In this document: positions 28,533 to 37,140 of the stretch, piece after piece | Position numbering within the stretch: the stretch's first letter is position 1 | Layout: the number at the start of each line of letters is the position of its first letter | Source of the DNA: Nitrosovibrio sp. Nv4 | GTDB lineage: Bacteria > Pseudomonadota > Gammaproteobacteria > Burkholderiales > Nitrosomonadaceae | Reading direction: 5' to 3' | DNA: 64,000 nucleotides | NCBI RefSeq assembly: GCF_900215485.1 | Contig: NZ_OCMZ01000001.1 | Coordinates: 372,001-436,000, forward strand | Program-made: the position numbers and the translations under genes | The notes under the pieces: model-generated | The model's database searches: none | What the model saw: only the letters and a program-made list of their open reading frames with translations | What the model was told of the DNA's origin: nothing

Positions 28533-29834
28533 TCAGAAGTTAAGTTTTGCTGAAACACTGGCTGCAGAACTATCGAAGTCAAAGCCTCTGAGATTGGAGT
28601 TACGGTGATCCCTGTGGAGCGACCCACTGATAAACACTGCTTTTACAGGTTGCCAATCCAAGGCAACGAGAGCTGAATGCATTGCATCACTGCGCTCACC
28701 TGAAGGAAGCGGGATGACCGCGCCCCGGAAATCGCTAAGGACGAAATCGTAGCGCAGGCGCAACGCGATTTTGTCAGTAATCTGCCAGATCGGAGCAACC
28801 GTGAAGCGGTCCGTGGCAATGAAACTGCTGGAGAAACGCTCAAAGACAGGATGCTGAAAAGCAAACAATACAGTTTGATAGTTGGAGAGTTGGCGCACCC
28901 AACCGGCGTTGACCCGCGTTTTACCGGTAATCGCCCAGTTTAGATTGAAGTTACCTACAAATCCGTCGAAATCGCGCTGAGAAAAGTGTGCGTGTTCACG
29001 CTTCAAGTAGGCGGCGCGCGCGTCAATGGAAGTTTTTCCGGTAACAGGCCATACCAGGCGAACTTCATGTTCCATCTCGTCAAAACGGGTATCGAAAAGA
29101 CTCTCGACAATAGGTGCCGCTCTGTTGATAAATTCTCCTTGTCCATTTCTTACCTTATAGGTAAGCGAGCTGCCTGAAAGAAAAGAATAACGAATGCCTC
29201 CTTCGACTGAGAAAATTTTGCTGTTAAAGTCCTGCACGGTAAGCCGACTGTTCTTGTATACGTTGTGGTCAATACCGCCAATGATGTGCCAGGCCCTGTC
29301 AATTTCGAAAACTCCCTCAAAATGGAAATTGTCCGTAGTGCGAAGATTACGGGTGGTAGAGTTGGCGAAGCCCGTTAGATTCGCGAAATTGTTGAGCGCC
29401 TCACTGTGACTGCTGGTCAACCTGCCGTGAAGATAAGGAGTCAGATGCCAATGCCATGCGGCCGTATAGTTTTTTCCCAGGAAATTCAGAAAATCAAAAT
29501 TGTTATAGCGGTTATCGACGAGGCTGCCGTTGACCTCGAAACGCTGCATCGAATAAACCTTGTTCAGGCTAAGTGTTGCCGTTGAAGTTATGATCTGATC
29601 CGACCTCGTTGGTTTGCCGGTTAAAGCAACGGGGTCAATGAGGGGAGAAATACGAAAAACGTTGGTATCGTACATGAACGTGCTGCCAATCGTCGCGCCG
29701 AACGTATCCCCGGGGGCTACTCTGGCCTGTTGTGCTGCGGCATGTGGCGCAGCCAGCAGGAAACATGAAGAAATAATAATCGCGAGACAGCGTCTATAAG
29801 GTAGAGAAAGATTTGGGAGCAATATTTTTTTCAT
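28533..29834 (-). CDS. epsL: EpsL family outer-membrane beta-barrel protein
   Basis: From the ATG at 29834 the product has 433 residues and a signal peptide (MKKILLPNLSLPYRRCLAII then CFLLAAPHAAAQ). The mature protein starts VAPGDTFGATIGSTFMYDTNVFRI and consists of alternating hydrophobic/polar strands with many Tyr/Asn/Arg and a terminal aromatic Phe (SVSAKLNF), the pattern of an outer-membrane barrel. This matches the EpsL proteins of exosortase/exopolysaccharide clusters. The frame is open for 70 codons upstream, but those overlap the priming transferase gene antiphase and are not EpsL-like. Likely role: outer-membrane export or secretion of the polymer. Confidence 0.87.
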   Translation of the reverse strand: MKKILLPNLSLPYRRCLAIIISSCFLLAAPHAAAQQARVAPGDTFGATIGSTFMYDTNVFRISPLIDPVALTGKPTRSDQIITSTATLSLNKVYSMQRFEVNGSLVDNRYNNFDFLNFLGKNYTAAWHWHLTPYLHGRLTSSHSEALNNFANLTGFANSTTRNLRTTDNFHFEGVFEIDRAWHIIGGIDHNVYKNSRLTVQDFNSKIFSVEGGIRYSFLSGSSLTYKVRNGQGEFINRAAPIVESLFDTRFDEMEHEVRLVWPVTGKTSIDARAAYLKREHAHFSQRDFDGFVGNFNLNWAITGKTRVNAGWVRQLSNYQTVLFAFQHPVFERFSSSFIATDRFTVAPIWQITDKIALRLRYDFVLSDFRGAVIPLPSGERSDAMHSALVALDWQPVKAVFISGSLHRDHRNSNLRGFDFDSSAASVSAKLNF

Positions 29835-29968
29835 TAGGGAGGCTCTATCTTTCCATGACACAAAATACCGCAAGGGTATCATCTTGGCTAGCTGGAGAAC
29901 AGCGAAAGATAGCGAAAGTATTATTGTCGGGCAATATAGACGTAATAACGTAGAACAGTGATTGAATC

Positions 29969-31387
29969 TCAATAGGCGGCCCGATCCTTCAGGACCACCA
30001 GGATGGTCTTTAGGATGATATGCAGATCGAGCCGTAATGACCAATTGCGCAAGTAATCGAGATCGTGATCGATGCGCGCCTGCATTTTGTCGAGAGTTCG
30101 GGTTTCGCCGCGATAGCCGTTGACCTGCGCCCAGCCGGTAATGCCTGGCTTGACCTTATGGCGGATCATGTAACCTTTTATCAGATTCCGATATATTTCA
30201 TTGTGTGCCACGGCATGGGGTCGAGGACCGACGATACTCATGCGGCCCTGCAGGACGTTGACGAACTGTGGCAATTCGTCAAGGGAATTCTTGCGCAGAA
30301 AAGCACCGATGCGCGTGATGCGGCTGTCCCCTTTCTGCGCCTGCACGATGGTATCGCCATCTTCGCAGACACGCATCGAGCGGAACTTATAGACGAGGAT
30401 TTCTTCTCCGTCCAGACCATAGCGGCGCTGCTTGAAAATGACGGGGCCCGGCGAGTCCAATCTTATGGTGATCGCGATAAGTAACAGGAGGGGCGAGATC
30501 AACGCCAGGATGAGCAGGGATAGAATAATATCGCTAGCCCGTTTGATGGCACCATTGGAACCTGTAAAAGGCGATTCGCATACGGAAACGACAGGTGTAC
30601 CGCAAACTGTTCCGCTACGACCCTGGATAAGGTCCGTAATAAACATATCCGGTACAAAGTATATGGAGGCTGTAGTGTCTTTCAGTTCATCAAGAACGTG
30701 CAGAATGCGCGGCTGTGAGGCCATCGGCAGCGAAAGATAGATGAATTGGATACGGTTTTCCTTGACAAAGTCGGGCAGTTCACGGAGCCTGCCGAGCAGT
30801 GAGCCATGCCCGGCCTGATGAAGTCTGCTCTGGTTTCTGTCATCGAAAAAACCGGACAGTTCGATTTTCGAATAGCGTGTCTCATGAATCCGGCTGGCCA
30901 GCGCAACCCCCTGCTCATTCATTCCAACGATGATAGCCCGTTGCGGAGGCCCCTGCAGCATGAGCAGATAAGGGGCGGCGGAACGCAGCGCCAGATGGGC
31001 GCCGATCTGGCTCAGGGGGGCCACCCACAGCCAGGTGATCAGCGCCTCACGGGAGAATTCGGCAATGTAGCCGGTGGCAAAGCCAAGAAAGAACAGCAGC
31101 AGAGCTACCCAGAACCAACTGTAGAGGACATGGAAGATTAGTAATTTGACCGAGGATTGCAGACGCGAGGAACCCGGAAAGGTGATCGAAAACACAATAA
31201 CGGCAAGGATCAGGTAGGGCGGAAGCAGTTCCCCTTCAATACTGGCGCTCACAAGCCAGAGTGAAAGTGTCAGTACAGCAGGGTCCAGTATGGCCTCGAC
31301 AGCGCTAAGCATATTATTTCCGAGCGGCCCCTGGGCATGCCGCGTGGAAACGGTTGAAGCGGAAAATGTAGGATGTGCTTCAGCCAT
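29969..31387 (-). CDS. Undecaprenyl-phosphate glycosyl-1-phosphate transferase (WcaJ/EpsB-type priming enzyme)
   Basis: Initiates repeat-unit synthesis by moving a sugar-1-phosphate, commonly glucose, from UDP to undecaprenyl phosphate. The 472-residue product has four N-terminal membrane helices, a CoA-binding-like Rossmann region (RAIIVGMNEQGVALASRIHE), a fifth hydrophobic segment (IILSLLILALISPLLLLIAI) and the catalytic domain with DSPGPVIFKQRRYGLDGEEI, VYKFRSMRV and SIVGPRPHAVAHNE, then GITGWAQVNGYRGET. The ATG at 31387 overlaps the last eight bases of epsA, so the two are likely coupled. The true donor sugar is inferred from the family only. Confidence 0.92.
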   Translation of the reverse strand: MAEAHPTFSASTVSTRHAQGPLGNNMLSAVEAILDPAVLTLSLWLVSASIEGELLPPYLILAVIVFSITFPGSSRLQSSVKLLIFHVLYSWFWVALLLFFLGFATGYIAEFSREALITWLWVAPLSQIGAHLALRSAAPYLLMLQGPPQRAIIVGMNEQGVALASRIHETRYSKIELSGFFDDRNQSRLHQAGHGSLLGRLRELPDFVKENRIQFIYLSLPMASQPRILHVLDELKDTTASIYFVPDMFITDLIQGRSGTVCGTPVVSVCESPFTGSNGAIKRASDIILSLLILALISPLLLLIAITIRLDSPGPVIFKQRRYGLDGEEILVYKFRSMRVCEDGDTIVQAQKGDSRITRIGAFLRKNSLDELPQFVNVLQGRMSIVGPRPHAVAHNEIYRNLIKGYMIRHKVKPGITGWAQVNGYRGETRTLDKMQARIDHDLDYLRNWSLRLDLHIILKTILVVLKDRAAY

Positions 31388-32180
31388 AATGGGCACGGCG
31401 CTCGACTTTGGAAACCGCTTGCACCCGATTGTAAACGTCGAGTTTCCGGAAAATCTGGTGCAGATGGTTTTTCACGGTATAGGAACTGATGCACAAAATG
31501 CTGCCTATCTCGGCATTGGTTTTGCCCTTCCTTACCCACTCCATAATCTCGATTTCGCGCTCGCTCAGTCTGTGGTTTTCGCTTCCTCGCGGATCCGCGA
31601 GGAACGATGGCCGGCAGGAAGATTGTGGCAGAGGTGCTACCCGGCGCATTGCGGTGTCAAGATAAGGTAGCAGGATCTCCATTGCGCCAAGTGTGGAATC
31701 GTTGAGTTCATCTTGTGAACTGAAAATCACGTAAAGGCAGTCGTGACGTCCACGCTTGTCGCTGATGCCATGCAAAAGAGAGGAATGCATACCTTGCAAA
31801 GCCAGGCCAAAAGAACATTTTGGATTGTTTGCCTGCGCAATATGGGAATTAGCGGTCTCAGTCGACCCCACACTTGACGCGCACGGCATTCTGCCCAGTT
31901 CGATCCAGCGATTATAAAAAGTCCGCAGCAATGGGGAAAGAACTGCCGATTCCGATCGCGCGGTTCTAACCCCCGGCAATGGGGAAATAATGTCGTGCTG
32001 AATTGAATTGGAGCTGAAATCGCCCCAACCGACAAGCATAATCTCATGCGGCAGATACTGCTGCACCTCTCCCTGTAGCCACATTAACAGGTCAAAATGC
32101 TGACGCACCGCTAGTCCTTCCTGAATGATGCGGAAATAACGTTGGAGATGGTCAGCGGAAAGAGAGGAAAACAAACCCAT
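31380..32180 (-). CDS. epsA: EpsA, LuxR-type transcriptional regulator
   Basis: A 266-residue regulator. The N-terminal about 190 residues form a sensor-like domain of the EpsA group (HFDLLMWLQGEVQQYLPHEI; ICV-type core strands). The C-terminal LuxR HTH is clear: LSEREIEIMEWVRKGKTNAE, then IGSILCISSYTVKNHLHQIF, then KLDVYNRVQAV. EpsA genes stand at the head of exosortase B exopolysaccharide loci and are thought to control them. Here it is the first gene of the block, overlapping the priming transferase. What it senses is unknown. Confidence 0.9.
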   Translation of the reverse strand: MGLFSSLSADHLQRYFRIIQEGLAVRQHFDLLMWLQGEVQQYLPHEIMLVGWGDFSSNSIQHDIISPLPGVRTARSESAVLSPLLRTFYNRWIELGRMPCASSVGSTETANSHIAQANNPKCSFGLALQGMHSSLLHGISDKRGRHDCLYVIFSSQDELNDSTLGAMEILLPYLDTAMRRVAPLPQSSCRPSFLADPRGSENHRLSEREIEIMEWVRKGKTNAEIGSILCISSYTVKNHLHQIFRKLDVYNRVQAVSKVERRAHYG

Positions 32181-33481
32181 GTCGTGAATTAGTTGGTCTA
32201 GTTAGATGGGTTGGAAAGCTTTAGCGTCAAATAGTTATCTTTCGTATCAGATTATCATTCCCCTTCGGCGGGCGTTTTATCCTTGGCTGTCTTATCCCTA
32301 TATTCTCAGACCAGCATTCGCCCAATTAGAATTGCCTTTAGTATCAAATGCTGCCAGTGCCGAAGCAGATTTCTTTTTTTCACACAAACCAAAATTGGAC
32401 GGGCATTCAAATCCGATTTCATACGCCCTGCACGTGCTGGATGGATCCAGTACTATTGCTTAAGCTGAGAATACAAAAAGGCGTTAACTTGCAACGCTCC
32501 CCGAAGCCTTCCCTTGCGTTGCCATAATGACCCACCATTGTTACCGGAGTATTTCCGCAATCAGCCTATTGAAACAGCACAGCAAGCCACAACTACAATT
32601 AGGAGAAACGCTCGAGATGCCTAACTTGACTTAGGCAATTACCGAACAACAATTTACAGATTTAGGATGCTGGCTGCAATGAAGAGTGATAACGACCCAC
32701 AATCGGATACTTCCTTTTGTGACGGAGATTGTCTGTACGATAGCGAACATATAATTTTTGCAGCGTCATCATCCCATCTTTCCCTCACTTTCAGCAAAAG
32801 CAAGAACCATGCCATCTTAGATACCTGTTTATAATGGCGTAAACTATGGAGCTAGCGGCAGGTTTCGCGGCGACATTGTCTCCAAAAACCGAACCAAGTA
32901 TCTGTCTTCGTCGATAATATGCTGTTTATTATGGTTTTAAGTTGTCTCTCAAAAGAGACGCTTTAGGTGGGGTCACAGTTCAATCAGGAGGCTGAACCAC
33001 GGGTAGGATAAAGTCACATACAGTCTTATATTACTTTGGGCAGATTGTTGCCCACAAATGGACTGCTTGTATGGAACGACGTGAAAGGGTTGACGAATCT
33101 TTCCAATATGGACGGTATTGATTGGTGCCGCCAGAAATGAGGGAAAGTCGCCAAGGCATGATTCTAGCTAAATGAATGAAATGGCGATGCCGAGGTGAGT
33201 GGCCTTTGATTGTCGATAACCTTGAAAACCAAGAGATATTTATCTCGGCAGGTTAACGCGTACAAGATTACGATCATTGCCTATGGCGAGGATTTCATCA
33301 ATCGGACTGACATTGATGCTCTGCCTAATGTCAAACGGGCTATGCCATTCTTATTGCGGGTTATTAAAGTGGGTAGACCGGAGAATTCTATCTTCGAAGT
33401 GAGGCTACAGAGCACACCTGCGTCTTGCACGACTTCATAGGACTTCTATGAGTAACATTGTTCCCGTAGTCTAAGAGGCGC
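32181..33481. other. 1.3 kb without a recognisable intact gene
   Basis: Between epsA and the IS5 remnant. It should hold the epsA promoter. A 76-codon frame on the plus strand (33210-33440) contains AYGEDFI and could be a scrap of reverse transcriptase, but this is weak. Otherwise I see no gene, tRNA or repeat. Confidence 0.5.
32202..32230 (-). promoter_or_regulatory. Possible sigma-70-type promoter of epsA
   Basis: TTGACG (32225-32230, minus strand) and ATCTAA (32202-32207) are 17 bases apart, just upstream of the epsA start at 32180. The -35 is good, the -10 weak, and the leader would be short. Assignment is by eye only. Confidence 0.3.
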
Positions 33482-34152
33482 CTAAACAAATAGCGGTTTC
33501 CAGATCTGGGTAGCAGCGCCCGCAGCCACTTCTGGCAGAACCTTGGTGTCGGCTTCATTGGCAGCGGTAACTTCGGCACTGTGCACCTCCCCCGAATTCA
33601 CGTCCGCCCCAATATGGACCTTCATGCCAAAGTACCATTGCTTGCCTTTCCGGGTCTGGTGCATCTCAGGGTCACGGGCCTGCTCCTGATTCCTGGTCGA
33701 AGGGTATGAATGAGGGTGACGTCCACCATGGTGCCCTTCGATACCAGCAGCCCTTGATCCTTTAGGTGCATATTGATTTCCTCCAGCAACCCGCCGTCAA
33801 CTCGTGCTTCTCCAACAGATGCCGGAAGTTCAGTATCGTGGTCTCGTCCGGAAGCGCATCGGTGACACCGCTGAAGCCGGCAAAATGGCGCATGCTCTCG
33901 ATCTCATACAGGCATTTTCCATCTGCCGGCCTGACAGATGGAATCAGTTCTGCATGCAGTAAATACGCAACTTGCTCTCCGTCGGCATGGGGCTGGTGGC
34001 CTTGCCGCCCGCCCCTCGGGTAACGGGTTCAATGCGCTGCAGCAGTGCTGTCCACGGCACTACCGCTTCCATCCCACCCAGAAAAATCTCCCGGTGGGTC
34101 TGACGTTTCTTGCGGGCATAACAAGATCGGCAAAGGTGGTTTGGCACGGCAT
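33482..34152 (-). pseudogene. Decayed IS5-family transposase
   Basis: Read from 34152 downwards, pieces in different frames match one IS5 transposase. The N-terminus MPCQTTFADL is followed after a shift by ARKKRQTHREIFLGGMEAVV and [11 protein letters not shown]; the middle is scrambled with stops; the DDE region [20 protein letters not shown] lies at 33664-33605. The frame ends at 33482 well before the expected C-terminus. At least two frameshifts and a 3' truncation make it non-functional. It flanks the SEP-CTERM gene and marks the start of the accessory region. Confidence 0.82.
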
Positions 34153-34277
34153 GGCGTATAAAAAAAGTTGTCGGAATGCCGTATAATTTCAAACCGGATG
34201 ATTTGTTCAGCGCTTCCTTAAAGAAGCCGAGCCCTTCCATCGCCAACAAAAAGCCCAGCCCAGTGTCTATATCCGAG

Positions 34278-35075
34278 CTAGCTTGGTTTTGACTTTATTT
34301 GGCGATGACGCACGAAGAAACCCATCATGCCTAACCCGGCAAGCATTAACGCAAATGTGTGTGGCTCCGAGACGACTGCAGCATGAGTACCTGTAAGATG
34401 AGCACCTGTAAGAAATATCTGGTAAGGCCCACCCATCGTAGGAATCTGAACAAACCCGCCCGAGTACCCAGTAACCGGTGAATCACCTCCAGCGCCGGTC
34501 GGACCGCTTACAACGCGATGGTTCGGCCCTGCAATCGTAAAGATTTGACCGCCCAAACTGGTTGGCACGGAACAGCATTGTGTAATTGCCAGGTAGTAAT
34601 CTCCGGCAGTAATGGGTGTGAGTAGATTTCCAGCAGGGAGTGTTGACGGGGCGAAGTCTCTAAAAGCAACATCATCATTTGCATATACGCCCTTTCCACT
34701 CGAATCGAAGAGAAATAGTTCGCTGTCGAAACCTACCCCACCCACGGTAGTAGCTGAAAAAGTTCCACCGCCAGCGATACGTATGAGATACATATCCTGG
34801 GCGTCTCCATCTGCCGGGCTCAATGTTCCGTGAATTTCTGTGAGAAGTCCAACGACACTCGCTATCTGTGCAGTACCCGGAAGACTGCCTGTGTCTCCAA
34901 GCTCAGTAAACGTCGTTGCGTAAGATGGTCTTCCAAGTAAGAGAAGAGACAGTACAACGATGTTGGTTAGGCTGGCGCGGCCGACTGTTAACGTCAATCG
35001 TTTCATAAAACCGTCCTTTCTCATTCGTGCTGCCGGTGTCGCACTATCCAAAACGTGAGCCTTATCGGAAATCAT
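34278..35075 (-). CDS. PEP-CTERM (SEP-CTERM) sorting-domain secreted protein
   Basis: Two starts are plausible. The ATG at 35075 has a strong GAGGAG eight bases upstream. The ATG at 35006 has AAAGGA and gives a compact signal peptide (MKRLTLTVGRASLTNIVVLS). I list the longer form, 265 residues. The mature part, FTELGDTGSLPGTAQ onward, includes DAQDMYLIRI and GFDSELFLFDSSGKGVYAND, resembling DVUA0089/pre-peptidase-like beta-sandwich domains. The C-terminus has Ser-Glu-Pro, a hydrophobic helix (FALMLAGLGMMGFF) and the basic tail VRHRQIKSK, the exosortase recognition layout with Ser replacing the first Pro. Likely exported, then processed by the XrtB of this window. It sits between two IS remnants. 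Confidence 0.85.
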   Translation of the reverse strand: MISDKAHVLDSATPAARMRKDGFMKRLTLTVGRASLTNIVVLSLLLLGRPSYATTFTELGDTGSLPGTAQIASVVGLLTEIHGTLSPADGDAQDMYLIRIAGGGTFSATTVGGVGFDSELFLFDSSGKGVYANDDVAFRDFAPSTLPAGNLLTPITAGDYYLAITQCCSVPTSLGGQIFTIAGPNHRVVSGPTGAGGDSPVTGYSGGFVQIPTMGGPYQIFLTGAHLTGTHAAVVSEPHTFALMLAGLGMMGFFVRHRQIKSKPS

Positions 35076-35298
35076 ATTCTTATTCTCCTCGTGGTTTGGG
35101 TTACTCGTGACTAACTTTCTGATCGCAGCAATCATCGATCCTTTTAACGCAAAGCAAGGTCCATGCCTTATGCAAAACAGAAGCAGATTCAGCAGCTTAT
35201 AGAATAACGAGACACCAGTGGCAGTTGGACGAGGGACGAGTGTAATAAAGGCCGACACCGGAGCCCTCATTTCTTCTGGACAGGAAATTTGCGTCCTT

Positions 35299-35594
35299 AA
35301 ACGCGGTTTTCTTTGCAGTTCAAACGCGAGGCGGTCCGGCTCGCAAGTCAGCCTGGCATCTGCAAAGGGGGATTTAGAGGGATTTGAGGATCAAAGCAAC
35401 ACGCTTCATCGCTGGGTATGGGAGCAACGGCAACTCGTCAACCGGGATAACGCCGCGATGGAAAGTTTCTTCTCCACACCGAAGATGGAGCGACTCAGCG
35501 ACGGCAACTTGACACCCGCAAGGAACCGCGATCAGACCTCTTCGATTACATCGAAAGGCTCTACACTCCAAACGCTGGCTACATCAGTTCGATA
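35299..35594 (+). pseudogene. Internally deleted IS3-family transposase remnant
   Basis: The start matches OrfA in one frame (RFSLQFKREAVRLASQPG at 35304-35357). A neighbouring frame has TLHRWVWEQRQL, the end of the OrfA HTH. The sequence then jumps to the OrfB end: DNAAMESFFSTPKMERLSD, and after a frameshift SDLFDYIERLYTPNAGYIS. Most of the catalytic domain is missing. It lies just outside the tRNA-His island's left end. Confidence 0.8.
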
Positions 35595-35693
35595 GGAAGA
35601 CAAGCTTGTTATCTTGTACAACTGTCCAATTGTCCACGATAACCTTTAGAAAAAATTCAGGAAGGGGCAAAAAAGTATTCTAGTGCCTTGACT

Positions 35694-35714
35694 TTGATGG
35701 GGTGGCTGATGGGG
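35694..35714. repeat. Island attachment repeat, distal copy
   Basis: 21-bp exact copy of the sequence at 39162-39182. 17 bases of it (35698-35714) correspond to the 3' end of tRNA-His including CCA. It is a non-functional tRNA fragment left by site-specific integration. Confidence 0.85.
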
Positions 35715-35899
35715 CTGCACCTATGTATTTCCATCCAGTATCCATGCGGGTTACAGGTACCTGTAGGTGCCAGATGTAGGGGCCATATTATTGTTGTGCT
35801 CTGTGTTACTCTTCAAAGGAAATGTATCAAAATTGGATAGCTGAAGATTTAAACTCTAAAATGTCTCTTTTCAATTGTCATGGCTAAGTGAAGACATTT

Positions 35900-36835
35900 A
35901 TGACCACTAATAAGGATGAGAAGGCTAATAACGAAATTTCAAGTTTGGATCAGTTATTTAATATTCTTGCCGATCAAAATTTGGACCAGGGAACTACTCC
36001 TAAATATTACTTTAGAGGCGAAACAACTCATCATTGGCCGCTTATCCCTAAACTTCTTCGTACTTCTACCTTGAACGGGGAAGATGGAATGCCAGGGGTC
36101 GTAAAGGATGAAGCTTCAATTGGCGAGATTCAAATGAGGATATTGCAGAGGTTAAAAAGGTATGCGGTTCATCTTTATCTTCAGAATAATAGACCTTGGC
36201 AAGGTGCCCATCCCTCAGATTGGGAATGGTTGTGTGTGGCTCAGCATCACGGCCTCCCCACATTGCTTTCGGACTGGACGATAAATCCCTTGGTAGCTTT
36301 GTACTTCTCTGCCTGGAGGAGTAACGGAAAGGATGGAGCATTCTACGTTATGGAATTAAATAAGAAACAATTTCGTGACGAGCACAAGCTAAGCATCAGG
36401 ATTGGACAAACTGTAAAGGCGAATGCTCCAAACTCTTCAGAGGTTTATCCAGAGGATAGGGAGACTCCGTTCTCATTAGAGGATGCCGACAGGCCGCTAA
36501 TAGTGGTGCCCCTTGTCTTCACAAGGAGAATTGAAGCACAGTCGTCACGGTTTATATATGCGGGACATGCAGCGAAGTTCCACCCCAAAAATGGTAAGAC
36601 ACAAACGCATAACGCAACTTCGGAAAAGAGTCCTCCAGCAGAAATCTTTCATGAGGACGCATTAGATGAACTGTCCGAAACGATACGCCCTTGGAAGGAA
36701 ATTCGGAAATTCCGAGTCAAAGAGAATGCCAAGGTAAAAATTCTACGGCAATTAAGAAATGCTCAAATCCACCATGGCACTTTATTTCCTGACCTTGACG
36801 GCTATTCTGCGTATTTAGCTTCAGGAGGCGATTAA
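35900..36835 (+). CDS. FRG domain-containing protein
   Basis: A 311-residue product from the ATG at 35900; a GTG four codons upstream (35888) is an alternative. The domain-naming motif is YFRGETTHHWPLIPKLLR (about residues 35-52). Further conserved parts are WEWLCVAQHHGLPTLLSDWT and NPLVALYFSAW (about 110-140), and APNSSEVYPED, then VPLVFTRRIEAQSSRFI. No membrane segment or signal peptide. The FRG domain (PF08867) has no settled biochemical function and occurs mainly in mobile islands and prophages. It is more AT-rich than the core genes, as expected for acquired DNA. First gene of the tRNA-His island. Confidence 0.83.
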   Translation: MTTNKDEKANNEISSLDQLFNILADQNLDQGTTPKYYFRGETTHHWPLIPKLLRTSTLNGEDGMPGVVKDEASIGEIQMRILQRLKRYAVHLYLQNNRPWQGAHPSDWEWLCVAQHHGLPTLLSDWTINPLVALYFSAWRSNGKDGAFYVMELNKKQFRDEHKLSIRIGQTVKANAPNSSEVYPEDRETPFSLEDADRPLIVVPLVFTRRIEAQSSRFIYAGHAAKFHPKNGKTQTHNATSEKSPPAEIFHEDALDELSETIRPWKEIRKFRVKENAKVKILRQLRNAQIHHGTLFPDLDGYSAYLASGGD

Positions 36836-37140
36836 CCTCATTAAATATTACGCTACGGCACCCGCAACAATGATCAACCTAGCACATCTACTCAGCGCAC
36901 TACAGACCACCCGGTATGTTTTTCCGGTGGATAGCGATACCGGCTGCGTTTGCCCTGTATTGTGGCTGGAAGTGAACGGAGCGGGAAAATGACGGGGAAG
37001 GCTGCCTATTCCGTTGCGCGTTCTGCGCCTTCCTTCCTTGCAGACTATGCAGCCACGGCGTCGCAGAAAACGTTCACAGCCGGGCGCGACACCGCGCCGA
37101 GTGGGGAATCCGCACACAATAACAATTCATAGCTGAATAT
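36836..37140. other. Spacer between FRG gene and integrase remnant
   Basis: About 300 bp. A plus-strand 47-codon frame (36989-37132, starting MTGKAAYSVARSAPSFLAD, ending just before the integrase) is possible as a small gene but has no recognised family. Confidence 0.35.
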
